Below are positions 42,401-50,376 of a stretch of 64,000 bases of DNA, in pieces. A program made the position numbers and the translations under genes. The number at the start of each line of letters is the position of its first letter. Positions within the stretch are counted from its first letter, which is position 1. The notes under the pieces are model-generated. The model saw only the letters and a list, made by a program, of their open reading frames with translations. It was not told the DNA's origin and searched no databases. Source of the DNA: Fodinibacter sp038258215 (GTDB lineage Bacteria > Actinomycetota > Actinomycetes > Actinomycetales > Dermatophilaceae); contig JBBSQC010000017.1 of the NCBI GenBank assembly GCA_038258215.1, positions 1-64,000 of the forward strand, given 5' to 3'.

Positions 42401-43762
42401 GGGGCGGTGCGCCCGCTGACCCGCCTCGTGCGCGGCGCCATGCTCGTGGTGCACTGGACCACGGTCGGACTCACCTCCGGTGCTGTCGTGCCGAGGATGC
42501 TGGCCCTGCTGGGTCTCTCGGTGGGCGGCATCCTGCTCACCGCTTCTCTGCTCGGTGCGCTGCCCGGCGCGTGGTCGGGCCCGGCCGCCCTGATCGGCGC
42601 CTCCTGCCTACTCGCGGTATTCGCCTTCGCCGCCCTGCGAACGGGGACGCTGCTTCACGGGCTGGTGCTGCTCAGCCCGATCGTGCCCCTCCTGACCTTC
42701 GCACTGTCGCAGACCGATACGGCGCCCAGGACCCCCGACGCGGTCGAGGGAGCCGCGCGCGGGGGCGTGACCCTGGTCGCCATGCTCGGTGTTGCCGTCG
42801 GCCTCCTCGTGCTGGGCAGCCTTCCCGCGGCCTACGGCAGCGTGTGGCTCGCTCTCGGGTCGCTCGCCGACCGCCGGGGTGTGCAACAGGTCGATACCCA
42901 CGGACGGTCCAGGGCCACCCGGTTGTCGGTCGGCGCCACGCGAAGGGCTCGCGGGGTGGTGCTCTCACTCCCCGCGCTGATCGTGCCCGCGCTCGTGGTG
43001 GTGCTTCCCGTGGCGGGGTCGTGGTGGCTGGTCCACCGTGGAATCGAGACCGTGGCCGGGGACCTGCTCGAGCACCGTTGGTGGCTCGTGGGGTTGGCCG
43101 TCGCGTCGATCCTCCTCGGAGCGGGTGCGGCCTTCTTCTTCGGCGACCAGCTCCGACCCGCCACGCGCGTTCACCAGCCGGGGACGCAGTCGATGTCGTG
43201 GGACTACGGTCCGCTCGTCAGCACGGCCGGCATCAACGCCTCGTGGGCGGTGCTCTACGGCACGGGCTACTTCGTGATCGCGCTGGTGGCGATCTGGGCG
43301 GGGTTGGATCCCGGACCGAGCCCCGCGTGGCTCGTGGCCCTCGTCGTCACCTCCCTCGTGCTGGGGGTCGCGCTCGGGCTGTTCTATCCCTTCGTGGCCC
43401 CGGTCCTCGCGCTGCGCGCGGTCGAACGGCGTGAGCTGGGCCGTGACCTCGAGCGGGCGGGTCGGCGGTTCGTCGTCGCGGACCCGGTGCCTCCTGCTGA
43501 TCCGGGCTCCACGGGTGCCGGCGAGCTCGCGACGGCGAGTCGCTCGTACGCCGTCGACCTGGCCGAACGGGGCGTGGGGCACCGGTGGCTGGTGTCGGTG
43601 TCTCCCGGCGCCGACGGCCGGTCGCCCTCACTCGCTCCCCGTGGCGCGGAGATGCTCCGCCGACTCGACGAGGCGAGGGAGGTCCCCGCGCCGAGCGGTC
43701 TGTCGTGGCGAGTGCGCCGTGCGTCGTGGCGACTCTCGAAGAACCGGCGCGCCGGTGGGTAG
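39467..43762 (+). CDS. Large patatin-like phospholipase with C-terminal membrane domain
   Basis: The 1,431-residue protein has an N-terminal patatin domain: GVVMNGGVSLAVWMGGVALE as the oxyanion-hole region, the nucleophile Ser80 in SGTSAGGVNG and the catalytic Asp280 in VVDGGVLANTP. Patatins are Ser-Asp acyl hydrolases acting on lipids. The middle (about 300-970) is helical, with features of the DUF3376 patatin-related group. Residues of about 985-1330 hold eight or so hydrophobic segments (VLLSPIVPLLTFALS, LIVPALVVVLPVAGSWWLV, YFVIALVAIWAG and others). The end is a charged cytoplasmic tail. AGGAG lies 8 nt before the ATG. The substrate is unknown; a membrane lipid is inferred. Confidence 0.85.
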   Translation: MTDDDAVQGLRGHDLSGVPGEEIRFGVVMNGGVSLAVWMGGVALELDHLVKAGAAGTGPYATLLALTGCTARVDVVSGTSAGGVNGAALALAQVNRHADLASLRDTWVEDGRIEALLRQPFRGAPSSLLKGDDHFLPKLNATMTRLAEPLDLVPPEQAPMDLTMATTVLVGNQEVTVDALGQRLPQSVHAARFRWKRPADAEDDADPFSASRIATTAAQMALAARASSSFPVAFEPTFVPVPTEGTPDTDSTGLRPSMTDVVEEWGDAHPARDRSRFVVDGGVLANTPTRSAIEAIERMPAEGPVRRIMLLVYPHAPAPGPDPADTLGEPPTVTGAISGLLGVLSAQGSRTFVDELEDHNIRAAGRRGTRSDILGGLGDRRGGAEPQTLEGLGGQLFAHYRRLRIWHAARDLARHQVGRRPPATWPEGDDVWDYERIRRAAELAQQEVERSSQVGGEDSSRPVLAIPYLPDAYPTRNSPDPGVPWRWGVAGAVAVAETVNELLRDLVWVLPAGEDSETARAARKRVTERIRDIRECRRVTDDPWEADEVLAALCPDQLYWGLRLASYARLMGDGGDAGVRAAIARVATSEYVRHFTLSKDEAAAGTWRAVVSDHLDTRLLLDPARPGGGAGRAVAAHVDAVVAELLTVVPVLRRLADAGSAATVLRAAEVLGDSRSLHRWRDALAPGSVEVTASELLTTLLQLEVVCTTIGDESMTGSTIPIELVQLSAQTRNAFARYSTTADDKLGGWSIKRFGGFLKRSWRVNDWTWGRLDAATVLCRTVLDPARVRRVAVLSAYLDTDPDPWRLAERTVDDLVDSLFAGTELSADPRVRELRDKAVTEVKGAFHVTSIPTGQLPPSMPALADLFAWSVHLSIVAQEVAALTAAIREDRADGANPRSRGELFVAAEAPLIQRLEDHRREGTPVSGPDRASLLCAFDRAGVGREPLADEASSDLMIRNASTAGAVTATVLDSPTSGLGAVRPLTRLVRGAMLVVHWTTVGLTSGAVVPRMLALLGLSVGGILLTASLLGALPGAWSGPAALIGASCLLAVFAFAALRTGTLLHGLVLLSPIVPLLTFALSQTDTAPRTPDAVEGAARGGVTLVAMLGVAVGLLVLGSLPAAYGSVWLALGSLADRRGVQQVDTHGRSRATRLSVGATRRARGVVLSLPALIVPALVVVLPVAGSWWLVHRGIETVAGDLLEHRWWLVGLAVASILLGAGAAFFFGDQLRPATRVHQPGTQSMSWDYGPLVSTAGINASWAVLYGTGYFVIALVAIWAGLDPGPSPAWLVALVVTSLVLGVALGLFYPFVAPVLALRAVERRELGRDLERAGRRFVVADPVPPADPGSTGAGELATASRSYAVDLAERGVGHRWLVSVSPGADGRSPSLAPRGAEMLRRLDEAREVPAPSGLSWRVRRASWRLSKNRRAGG

Positions 43763-43790
43763 AGCCCGGTCCGTGCCGGACTGGAGGACG

Positions 43791-45578
43791 TCAGCGGCCG
43801 CCCACGGTCCCGTCACGCCGCGGGTCCGCGCCGCCCACCAGTCGGTGCCGTTCCACGGCGATGATCGACAGACCGCTGCTCTGCTCGACGACGTTCACCT
43901 GGTGGCCCCGGGCCGTCAGTGCGTCGGAGAGGGCCTGGACGTCGTAGTCGGTCGTGACACCGGGCGTCGGTGGCTCGATGTCGGTGCTCCCGTTGCGGTT
44001 CATGTGGTGCGGCACGTTCGCCGCCTCCTGGGGGTCGAGACCGAAGTCGATGAGGTTGACGATCGACTGCGCGGTGTAGGCGATGATCCGCGACCCGCCG
44101 GGAGACCCGGTGACGAACTCGACTCTGCCGCAGCGGTCGAAAATGATGGTGGGCGACATCGAGCTGCGAGGGCGCTTGCCGGGCTCGACGCGGTTCGCGA
44201 CCGGCCGACCGTCGGCGCCGACGGCCTCGAACGAGAAGTCGGTGAGCTCGTTGTTGAGGAGGAAGCCGGCTCCGGGCACCATGACCCCGTTGCCGAACGA
44301 GCTCTCGACGGTGGTCGTCGCGGACAACGCGTTGCCCCAGCGGTCGATGATCGACAGGTGGCTGGTGCCGTGCTCGGTGTCGGTCGCCTGCGGGCTGGTC
44401 GGGTCGAACGCCCCTGGGGGAGTGCCGGGTTGGGCCGTGCCCATGTCAGTGTCGGTGATGAGCGCTGCGCGCGAGGCGAGGTAGCGCTTGTTGAGCATCC
44501 CCTTGGTGGGCACCGTGACGAAGTCGGGGTCGCCCACGTAGAGGTTGCGGTCGGCGAAGGCGAGCCGGCCGGCCTGGGAGAAGAGGTGCACGGCCTCGAC
44601 GCCCAGGGGGTCATCGCCGAGGTCGAAGTTCTCGAGGATGCCGAGCATCTGCCCCACGGCCAGAGCCCCCGAGGACGGCGGCCCCATCCCGCACACCCGG
44701 TGTCCCCGGTAGGTGCTGCAGACGGGTGCGCGCTCGACCACCTCGTAGGCCTTGAGGTCGGCGAGGGTCATGTCTCCGGGGATGTTGAGGTCGGTGTTCA
44801 CGGCCTTGACCAGGGACCGGGCGATGCGACCGGTGTAGACGGCATCCGCGCCCTGCGTGCCCAGGGCCGTCATCGTCGCGGCGTAGTCCCGGCTGCGGAT
44901 CTTCGTGCCCGCGGGCTTGGACGCGCAGTCGGTCGTGCTGCCGTTGGTGAAGTAGGCGAAGGCGACCGGGTCGCGGAAGTAGAGCCGGTCGGTGCAGCTC
45001 GGGTTGGCCGCGAGCAGCCCGTCGACCTGGTCGGCGGTGCGCTGGCTGAGGGGGAAGCCGTTCCGGGCCAGCTTCCTCGCCGGGTTGAACAGCCGCTTCC
45101 ACTGGAGTCGGCCGTGGGCCTTCTGCAGGACCTCCATCACCTCCGGGTTGCCCGGCACGCCGACGGACAGGCCGCTCTGCCACGCCTGGGTGAAGTCCAG
45201 GCCGGCGAACCGGTCCTCCGTGGCCGCCAGCGGAGCCTTCTCGCGGGCGTCGTAGGTGGTCGTGGTGTCGGTCCTGGCGTCGTGGTAGACCACGAACGAG
45301 CCCCCGCCGATCCCGGTGGACTGGGGCTCGACGAGCCCGAGCACCGTCTGGACCGCCACGAAGGCGTCGGCGGCCGTGCCGCCCTTGCGGAGGATCTCCT
45401 CGCCGGCCCGAGTCGCGAGCGGGTTGGTCGTCACGACCATCTCCCGGTGCTTGGTCACCGCCTGGGGGAGCCCCCCGTCCGTCCCGTGCGCCCCGTGCGC
45501 TGCGGCCGGAAGCACGGCGAGCGTGGAGCCGACGAGGGCGGCTACCGCCCCGAGTGCCAGAGTGCTACCTCGACGCAT
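43791..45578 (-). CDS. ggt: Gamma-glutamyltransferase, secreted
   Basis: The 595-residue protein starts with a signal peptide (RRGSTLALGAVAALVGSTLA, cleaved after about AAAHG). It has the GGT core, with VTTNPLATRAGEEILRKGG and STGIGGGSFVVYHDA. The autoprocessing site is EHGTSHLSIID, where the Thr should become the N-terminal nucleophile of the small subunit. RPRSSMSPTIIFD and GSPGGSRIIAYTAQ follow. It hydrolyses or transfers gamma-glutamyl groups, for example from glutathione-like thiols, outside the membrane. ATG 45578 has GGAGGT about 6 nt upstream. It converges with the patatin gene at 28 bp. Confidence 0.95.
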   Translation of the reverse strand: MRRGSTLALGAVAALVGSTLAVLPAAAHGAHGTDGGLPQAVTKHREMVVTTNPLATRAGEEILRKGGTAADAFVAVQTVLGLVEPQSTGIGGGSFVVYHDARTDTTTTYDAREKAPLAATEDRFAGLDFTQAWQSGLSVGVPGNPEVMEVLQKAHGRLQWKRLFNPARKLARNGFPLSQRTADQVDGLLAANPSCTDRLYFRDPVAFAYFTNGSTTDCASKPAGTKIRSRDYAATMTALGTQGADAVYTGRIARSLVKAVNTDLNIPGDMTLADLKAYEVVERAPVCSTYRGHRVCGMGPPSSGALAVGQMLGILENFDLGDDPLGVEAVHLFSQAGRLAFADRNLYVGDPDFVTVPTKGMLNKRYLASRAALITDTDMGTAQPGTPPGAFDPTSPQATDTEHGTSHLSIIDRWGNALSATTTVESSFGNGVMVPGAGFLLNNELTDFSFEAVGADGRPVANRVEPGKRPRSSMSPTIIFDRCGRVEFVTGSPGGSRIIAYTAQSIVNLIDFGLDPQEAANVPHHMNRNGSTDIEPPTPGVTTDYDVQALSDALTARGHQVNVVEQSSGLSIIAVERHRLVGGADPRRDGTVGGR

Positions 45579-45791
45579 GGTGACCTCCAACGCGGCGACC
45601 CGCCGCCCCTGTGGCTCGGGCCTGGTCCCCGCACGCTAGCGATCCCGCGCGTCGTTGTCCTGTTGGAGGGTGACGGGGGGATCGCGATGTCCCCAGGGAT
45701 GCCGCGCGGCGTGCTGGAGTGACCTACTGGTCGATCTCAGCACGGGGAGCGCCGGATGCTGAGCGCTGCGTCCGGCATCCCGGCGGCTCCC

Positions 45792-45797
45792 TAGACT
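45792..45797 (+). promoter_or_regulatory. -10 element of asd
   Basis: TAGACT ends 6 nt before ATG 45804. The 190 bp upstream, back to ggt, hold no gene I can support. Confidence 0.6.
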
Positions 45798-45803
45798 GGC
45801 GCC

Positions 45804-46838
45804 ATGCGAATCGGAGTCTTCGGCGCGACCGGTCAGGTCGGCAACGTCATGCGCACCCTGCTGTTCGAGCGGAACTTCCCCGTCGAGCAGATCCGGTACT
45901 TCGCGTCCGCTCGATCGGCCGGCACCACGCTGCCGTGGGGCGACACGGACATCATCGTCGAGGACACCGCGACGGCCGACTTCGGCGGCCTCGACGTCGC
46001 CCTCTTCTCCAACGGTGGAGCGACGAGCAAGGAGTGGGCCCCCCGGGTGGCCGCGGCGGGAGCCGTGGTCATCGACAACTCCAGCGCCTGGCGCAAGGAC
46101 CCCGAGGTGCCGCTGGTCGTCTCCGAGGTCAACCCTGACGACCTCGACCGCCTGCCCAAGGGGATCGTCGCGAACCCCAACTGCACCACGATGGCCGCGA
46201 TGCCGGTGCTCAAGCCGCTGCACGACCTCGCCGGTCTCGTGCGGCTTCGCGTGAGCAGCTACCAGGCGGTCTCCGGGTCCGGCGGCAAGGGGCTCGTCGA
46301 GCTCGACTCCCAGCTGCGCGGGGGCTACGCCGCGGGTGACCCGACTGCGCTGGCCCTCGACGGGTCGGCCCTCGCGCTTCCTGCCCCCGCCCTGTATGCC
46401 GTGCCCGTCGCCTTCAACGTCGTGCCCCTCGCCGGCTCCGTCGTCGACGACGGCACGCTCGAGACCGACGAGGAGCAGAAGCTGCGCAACGAGTCGCGCA
46501 GGATCCTGCACGCACCCGACCTCCTCGTGTCGGGCACCTGCGTGCGGGTGCCGGTCTTCTCCGGGCACAGCCTCGCCATCCACGCCGAGTTCACGGATGA
46601 CATCAGCCCCGAGGAGGCCGTCGAGGCCCTCACCCGGGCCCCCGGGGTCGTCGTCACCAACGTGCCGAACCCCCTCCAGGCGACCGGGCGGGACGAGGTG
46701 TTCGTCGGACGGGTGCGGCGCGACCAGGCCGCGCCCGACGGCAAGGGGCTCAACCTCTTCGTCGTCGGGGACAACCTGCGCAAGGGCGCGGCTCTCAACG
46801 CCGTGCAGATCGCCGAGGAGCTCCTCAAGCGTCGCTGA
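45804..46838 (+). CDS. asd: Aspartate-semialdehyde dehydrogenase
   Basis: Asd reduces aspartyl phosphate to aspartate semialdehyde, feeding lysine, diaminopimelate, threonine and methionine synthesis. The 344-residue protein has the NADP-binding GVFGATGQVGNVM at its start, the catalytic Cys127 in NPNCTTMAA, and GSGGKGLVELDSQ. In most actinobacteria asd follows the aspartokinase gene lysC; lysC is not next to it here, and the gene has its own leaderless-type promoter. It converges with the acyl-CoA dehydrogenase gene. Confidence 0.96.
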   Translation: MRIGVFGATGQVGNVMRTLLFERNFPVEQIRYFASARSAGTTLPWGDTDIIVEDTATADFGGLDVALFSNGGATSKEWAPRVAAAGAVVIDNSSAWRKDPEVPLVVSEVNPDDLDRLPKGIVANPNCTTMAAMPVLKPLHDLAGLVRLRVSSYQAVSGSGGKGLVELDSQLRGGYAAGDPTALALDGSALALPAPALYAVPVAFNVVPLAGSVVDDGTLETDEEQKLRNESRRILHAPDLLVSGTCVRVPVFSGHSLAIHAEFTDDISPEEAVEALTRAPGVVVTNVPNPLQATGRDEVFVGRVRRDQAAPDGKGLNLFVVGDNLRKGAALNAVQIAEELLKRR

Positions 46839-46856
46839 GCGCGGTCTGCACCGCTC
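46837..46856 (+). terminator. Weak hairpin behind asd
   Basis: GAGCGCGGT and ACCGCTC can form a 7-bp stem with one bulge and a 4-nt loop, overlapping the asd stop by two bases. It ends 4 bp before the convergent stop and is only a weak terminator candidate. Confidence 0.3.
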
Positions 46857-46859
46857 GTC

Positions 46860-48830
46860 TCACCGCACAGCGCGCCACACGGACTCCTCCGTGCTCTCGC
46901 CCGGCTCCCAGTCCCTGATCCACGGCCCCGTGCCTTCGCTCGGGTCCAGCACACCCTCCTCGAGCCAGGTCACGTCCCCGGCCAGCACGGCGCCCGCGAG
47001 CTTGCGGTCGATGTCGTCGGTGTTGGTCCACAGCTCGTCGAACAGGGTGTCCACCCGCAACCTCGCCTGGGAGCAGAACGCGTCCGCGAGCCGCTGGGCC
47101 GACCGGCCGCGTTCCGGGTCGTCGGCGAGGAGCATCTCCGCGCGCACGCACGCCGCCGACATCGCGAACAGCTCGGCCCCGATGTCGACCACCCGGCCGA
47201 GGAACCGCTGGTGCTGCTCCATGGCGGCCTGCCAGCGCGACATCCCGTAGAACGTCTGGCGCGCGAGCCTGCGAGAGGACCGCTCCACGAACCGCAGGTG
47301 TCGCGCGAGGGGGCCGAAGTCGGCGTAGGAGGTGGGCACCGACCCGGCTCCGGCGACGAGCTGGGGGAGCCACTTCGCGTAGAAGCCGCTCGCCCCGGCC
47401 GCGGCCTTCGCCTTGGCCTGGAGGTCCGCATCTGGTGAGGCCAGGTCTCCAGCGGCCTTGAGGTGCTCATCGACCGCCTCGCGGGCGATGAGGAGGTGCA
47501 TGATCTCGCTGGAGCCCTCGAAGATCCGGTTGATCCGCAGGTCCCGCACGAGCTGCTCGGCGGGCACCGCGCGCTCGCCGCGGGCCGCCAGCGAGGCCGC
47601 CGTCTCGTAGCCCCGTCCACCGCGGATCTGCACCAGCTCGTCGGCGACGAGGCACGCCATCTCACTCGCCCAGAGCTTGGCGAGCGCCGCCTCGATCCGG
47701 ATGTCGGTGGCCCCGGCGTCCGCGAGCGCGCAGGACAGCTCCACGACGGACTCCAGCCCGTAGGCGGTGGCCGCGATGAAGGCGATCTTCCCGCCCACCG
47801 CTTCGTGCTTGCCGACGGGCCGACCCCACTGGACCCGCTCGCCGGACCACTCGCGCGCGATCTTCAGCGCCCACTTGGCGCCCGCGGAGCACATGGCCGG
47901 GATCGAGAGGCGGCCGGCATTCAGCGTCGTGAGCGCGATCTTGAGGCCCTCGCCCTCCTTGCCGAGCCGGTCCTCGACCGGCACCCGCACCTGGTGCAGG
48001 CGGGTCAGCCCGTTCTCGATGCCGCGCAGGCCCATGAACGCGTTGCGGCGCTCGACGGTGATGCCCGGCGCGGTGCCCTCCACGACGAACGCGGTGATGC
48101 CGCCACGCCCGCCCTCGTGCTTCGGCACCCGGGCCATGACGACGAGCAGCTCGGCCACGACCCCGTTGGTGGTCCACAGCTTCACGCCGTCGATGAGGTA
48201 TGCCGTGCCGTCGTCGGTGAGTGTGGCCGTGCTCTCCATCCGGGCGGGGTCCGACCCGACGTCGGGCTCGGTGAGGAGGAAGGCCGAGATGGCGCCGGCC
48301 GCGCACCGCGGGAGGAACCGCTCCTTCTGCTCGGACGTGCCGACGAGCTTGACCGGCTCGGGCACACCGATCGACTGGTGGGCGGACAGCAGGGCGCCCA
48401 GCGACGGGTGCACCGAGCCGACGAGCATCAACGCCCGGGCGTACCACCGCATGGTGAGCCCCAGCCCGCCGTACTCCGTGGGGATCTTCATCCCGAAGGC
48501 GCCGACCTCGGCGAGGGCGGCGAGGTCCTCGTCGGGGATCTGGGCCTCGGCCTCGATCCGTGCACCGTCCATCCCGGCACAGACCTCGCGCAGCCGGGCC
48601 ATGAACGCCTCGCCGCGGGCCTCGTCATCGGGCTCAGGTCGCGGGTGCGGGTGGACCAGGTCGAGGTCGAAGCGCCCGAGGTAGAGCTCCTTGGCGAAGC
48701 TGGGGCTGCTCCATCCGCTCTCGCGGGCGTCCTCGGCGACCTGCCGGGCCTCCCGCTCGGACACCTGTGGGCTGCCGGTCGCACCGGCTCCAGTGCTGCT
48801 CGGGTCGGTCGTGTGCGTGGCTGCGCTCAT
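46860..48830 (-). CDS. Acyl-CoA dehydrogenase, long-chain type with C-terminal extension
   Basis: The 656-residue flavoprotein has the acyl-CoA dehydrogenase core (about residues 75-460: FLLTEPDVGSDPARMESTAT as FAD/substrate loop, RINRIFEGSSEIMHLLIARE with the catalytic Glu in the EGSSE position). An extra helical domain of roughly 190 residues follows, as in VLCAD/ACAD9-type enzymes. Such enzymes start beta-oxidation of long acyl chains and can sit on the membrane. AAGGGAG lies 6 nt before ATG 48830. The divergent neighbour 49 bp away encodes an acyl-CoA-binding protein, so the pair probably shares control. Confidence 0.93.
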   Translation of the reverse strand: MSAATHTTDPSSTGAGATGSPQVSEREARQVAEDARESGWSSPSFAKELYLGRFDLDLVHPHPRPEPDDEARGEAFMARLREVCAGMDGARIEAEAQIPDEDLAALAEVGAFGMKIPTEYGGLGLTMRWYARALMLVGSVHPSLGALLSAHQSIGVPEPVKLVGTSEQKERFLPRCAAGAISAFLLTEPDVGSDPARMESTATLTDDGTAYLIDGVKLWTTNGVVAELLVVMARVPKHEGGRGGITAFVVEGTAPGITVERRNAFMGLRGIENGLTRLHQVRVPVEDRLGKEGEGLKIALTTLNAGRLSIPAMCSAGAKWALKIAREWSGERVQWGRPVGKHEAVGGKIAFIAATAYGLESVVELSCALADAGATDIRIEAALAKLWASEMACLVADELVQIRGGRGYETAASLAARGERAVPAEQLVRDLRINRIFEGSSEIMHLLIAREAVDEHLKAAGDLASPDADLQAKAKAAAGASGFYAKWLPQLVAGAGSVPTSYADFGPLARHLRFVERSSRRLARQTFYGMSRWQAAMEQHQRFLGRVVDIGAELFAMSAACVRAEMLLADDPERGRSAQRLADAFCSQARLRVDTLFDELWTNTDDIDRKLAGAVLAGDVTWLEEGVLDPSEGTGPWIRDWEPGESTEESVWRAVR

Positions 48831-48867
48831 CGTGGCTCCCTTGCCGTCGGACCCCCAGTCTCCCCCC

Positions 48868-48873
48868 TAGAGT
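48868..48873 (+). promoter_or_regulatory. -10 element of the acyl-CoA-binding protein gene
   Basis: TAGAGT ends 6 nt before ATG 48880. The whole divergent region to the dehydrogenase ATG is 49 bp, so both promoters overlap. Confidence 0.55.
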
Positions 48874-48879
48874 GTCGGG

Positions 48880-49137
48880 ATGGCTGAGAACGACGCGGAC
48901 TTCCAGGCCGCGGTCGCGGCGGTGCCGGGGCTGTCCCAGGACCCGGGCAACGAGACCAAGCTGAGGCTGTACGCCCTCTACAAGCAGGCCACCGAGGGTG
49001 ATGTGCAGGGCAAGCGCCCCGGCTTCACCAACCTCGTCGGCCGCGCGAAGCACGACGCCTGGGCGGCCGTGCGGGGCACCGACACCGAGGCGGCGAAGGC
49101 GGAGTACGTCGAGGTCGTGCGCGGCCTCACCCCCTGA
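48880..49137 (+). CDS. Acyl-CoA-binding protein (ACBP)
   Basis: The 85-residue protein is a complete ACBP: four-helix pattern with LRLYALYKQATEGDVQGKRP (the CoA-binding helix 2 with Tyr and Lys) and KHDAWAAVRG in helix 3. ACBPs bind long-chain acyl-CoA in the cytosol and are mostly eukaryotic, with scattered bacterial cases. Pairing with a long-chain acyl-CoA dehydrogenase is functionally apt. The mRNA is probably leaderless. A long imperfect palindrome begins 9 bp after the stop. Confidence 0.93.
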   Translation: MAENDADFQAAVAAVPGLSQDPGNETKLRLYALYKQATEGDVQGKRPGFTNLVGRAKHDAWAAVRGTDTEAAKAEYVEVVRGLTP

Positions 49138-49145
49138 CCCCCTCC

Positions 49146-49236
49146 CAACTTTCCCGCATGGAGCAGGCACCTTCAGCTCAGCACCTCATCGGTGGTGGTG
49201 CGAACGTGAAGGTTCCGGGATCGGGCGGGAAAGTTG
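49146..49236. repeat. 91-bp imperfect palindrome between ACBP and acdS
   Basis: There are three nested arm pairs: CAACTTTCCCGC (49146) with GCGGGAAAGTTG (49225), ACCTTCA (49169) with TGAAGGT (49207), and GCACC (49181) with GGTGC (49197). The unpaired stretches between them are equal on both sides (11/11 and 5/5 nt), so all share one centre. It lies directly behind the ACBP stop and 115 bp before acdS. Confidence 0.85.
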
Positions 49237-49351
49237 AGGCACCGCGGCCTCGTCGCGAGTCCGGAAGGCGGCTCGGCGGACACGGAGCCAGCCTGACGCA
49301 AGGGTGTGGTCCTTCGCACACGGTTTTGGGCCGCGGTGGTAGACCAGAGCC

Positions 49352-50371
49352 ATGCGACTCGATGAGTTTCCCCGTCACCCGCTGACGTTCGGGCCCAGCC
49401 CACTGCAACACCTGCGGCGGCTCAGTGACCACCTCGGTGGTGCGCAGGTCTGGGCCAAGCGCGAGGACGTCAACAGTGGCCTCGCGTTCGGCGGCAACAA
49501 GATCCGCAAGCTCGAGTACATCGTCCCCGACGTGCTCGCGAGCGGGGCCGACACCCTCGTCTCCATCGGTGGCTACCAGTCCAACCACACCCGCCAGGTC
49601 GCTGCCGTCGCGGCGCACCTCGGGTTGAAGTGCCGTCTCGTGCAGGAGAAGTGGGTGCCCTGGGACGACCCGGTCAACGACAAGGTCGGCAACATCCTGC
49701 TGTCCCGGATGATGGGTGCGGACAGCCGCCTGGACCCCCACGGGTTCGACATCGGCATCCGCGACTCCTGGAAGGAGGCGCTGCGAGAGGTCGAGGAGGG
49801 TGGCGGCATCCCCTACCCGATCCCCGCGGGTGCCTCCGAGCACCGCCTGGGTGGGCTGGGCTTCGCCAATTGGGCCTTCGAGGTGGCCGAGCAGGAGAGG
49901 GCCCTCGATGTCCACTTCGACACGATCGTCGTCTGCACCGTCACCGGGTCGACGCACGCCGGGATGATCGCCGGGTTCGCGGCTCTCGAGGACCTCACCG
50001 GAGTGCGCCGCAGGGTCATCGGCATCGACGCGTCGGCCACGCTGGACACGACGCGGGACCAGGTCGCGAGGATCGCCCGCCACACGGCGAAGCTCATCGA
50101 GCTGGGTCGGGACCTGCGTGACGACGAGATCACCGTGCTCGAGGGGTGGGCGGGGGAGCTCTACGGTGTGCCCGTCGACTCCACGATGGAGGCCATGCGC
50201 CTGGGTGCCGAGCTCGAGGCGATGATCACCGACCCGGTGTACGAGGGGAAGTCCCTCGCCGGGCTGATCGACCTCGTGCGCGGCCGCGACATCCCGCCGG
50301 GCTCGACGGTCCTGTACGCGCACCTCGGTGGCCAGCCGGCGATCAACGCCTACCACTCCCTCTGGCCCTGA
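49352..50371 (+). CDS. acdS: 1-aminocyclopropane-1-carboxylate deaminase
   Basis: AcdS breaks ACC, the plant ethylene precursor, into 2-oxobutyrate and ammonia, using PLP. The 339-residue protein has the PLP lysine (Lys50 in FGGNKIRKLEY) and the signature SIGGYQSNHTRQVAAVAAHL. It carries the residues that separate true ACC deaminases from D-cysteine desulfhydrase: Glu in PVYEGKSLAGLIDLV and Leu in LYAHLGGQPAIN, where the desulfhydrase has Thr at both places. This suggests a plant-associated life, though some carriers are not. A TAGACC element ends 6 nt before the ATG. The G/C tract begins just past the stop. Confidence 0.9.
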   Translation: MRLDEFPRHPLTFGPSPLQHLRRLSDHLGGAQVWAKREDVNSGLAFGGNKIRKLEYIVPDVLASGADTLVSIGGYQSNHTRQVAAVAAHLGLKCRLVQEKWVPWDDPVNDKVGNILLSRMMGADSRLDPHGFDIGIRDSWKEALREVEEGGGIPYPIPAGASEHRLGGLGFANWAFEVAEQERALDVHFDTIVVCTVTGSTHAGMIAGFAALEDLTGVRRRVIGIDASATLDTTRDQVARIARHTAKLIELGRDLRDDEITVLEGWAGELYGVPVDSTMEAMRLGAELEAMITDPVYEGKSLAGLIDLVRGRDIPPGSTVLYAHLGGQPAINAYHSLWP

Positions 50372-50376
50372 CGGTC

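Noticed and set aside
39467..43762. CBASS or other anti-phage operon around the patatin gene
   Set aside because: No cyclase, NLR, reverse transcriptase or other defence gene lies next to it; flanks are era and ggt.
45579..45803. Possible small gene or riboswitch in the ggt-asd gap
   Set aside because: Only weak short inverted repeats (GGATGC/GCATCC) and no supported ORF; I see nothing beyond the asd promoter.
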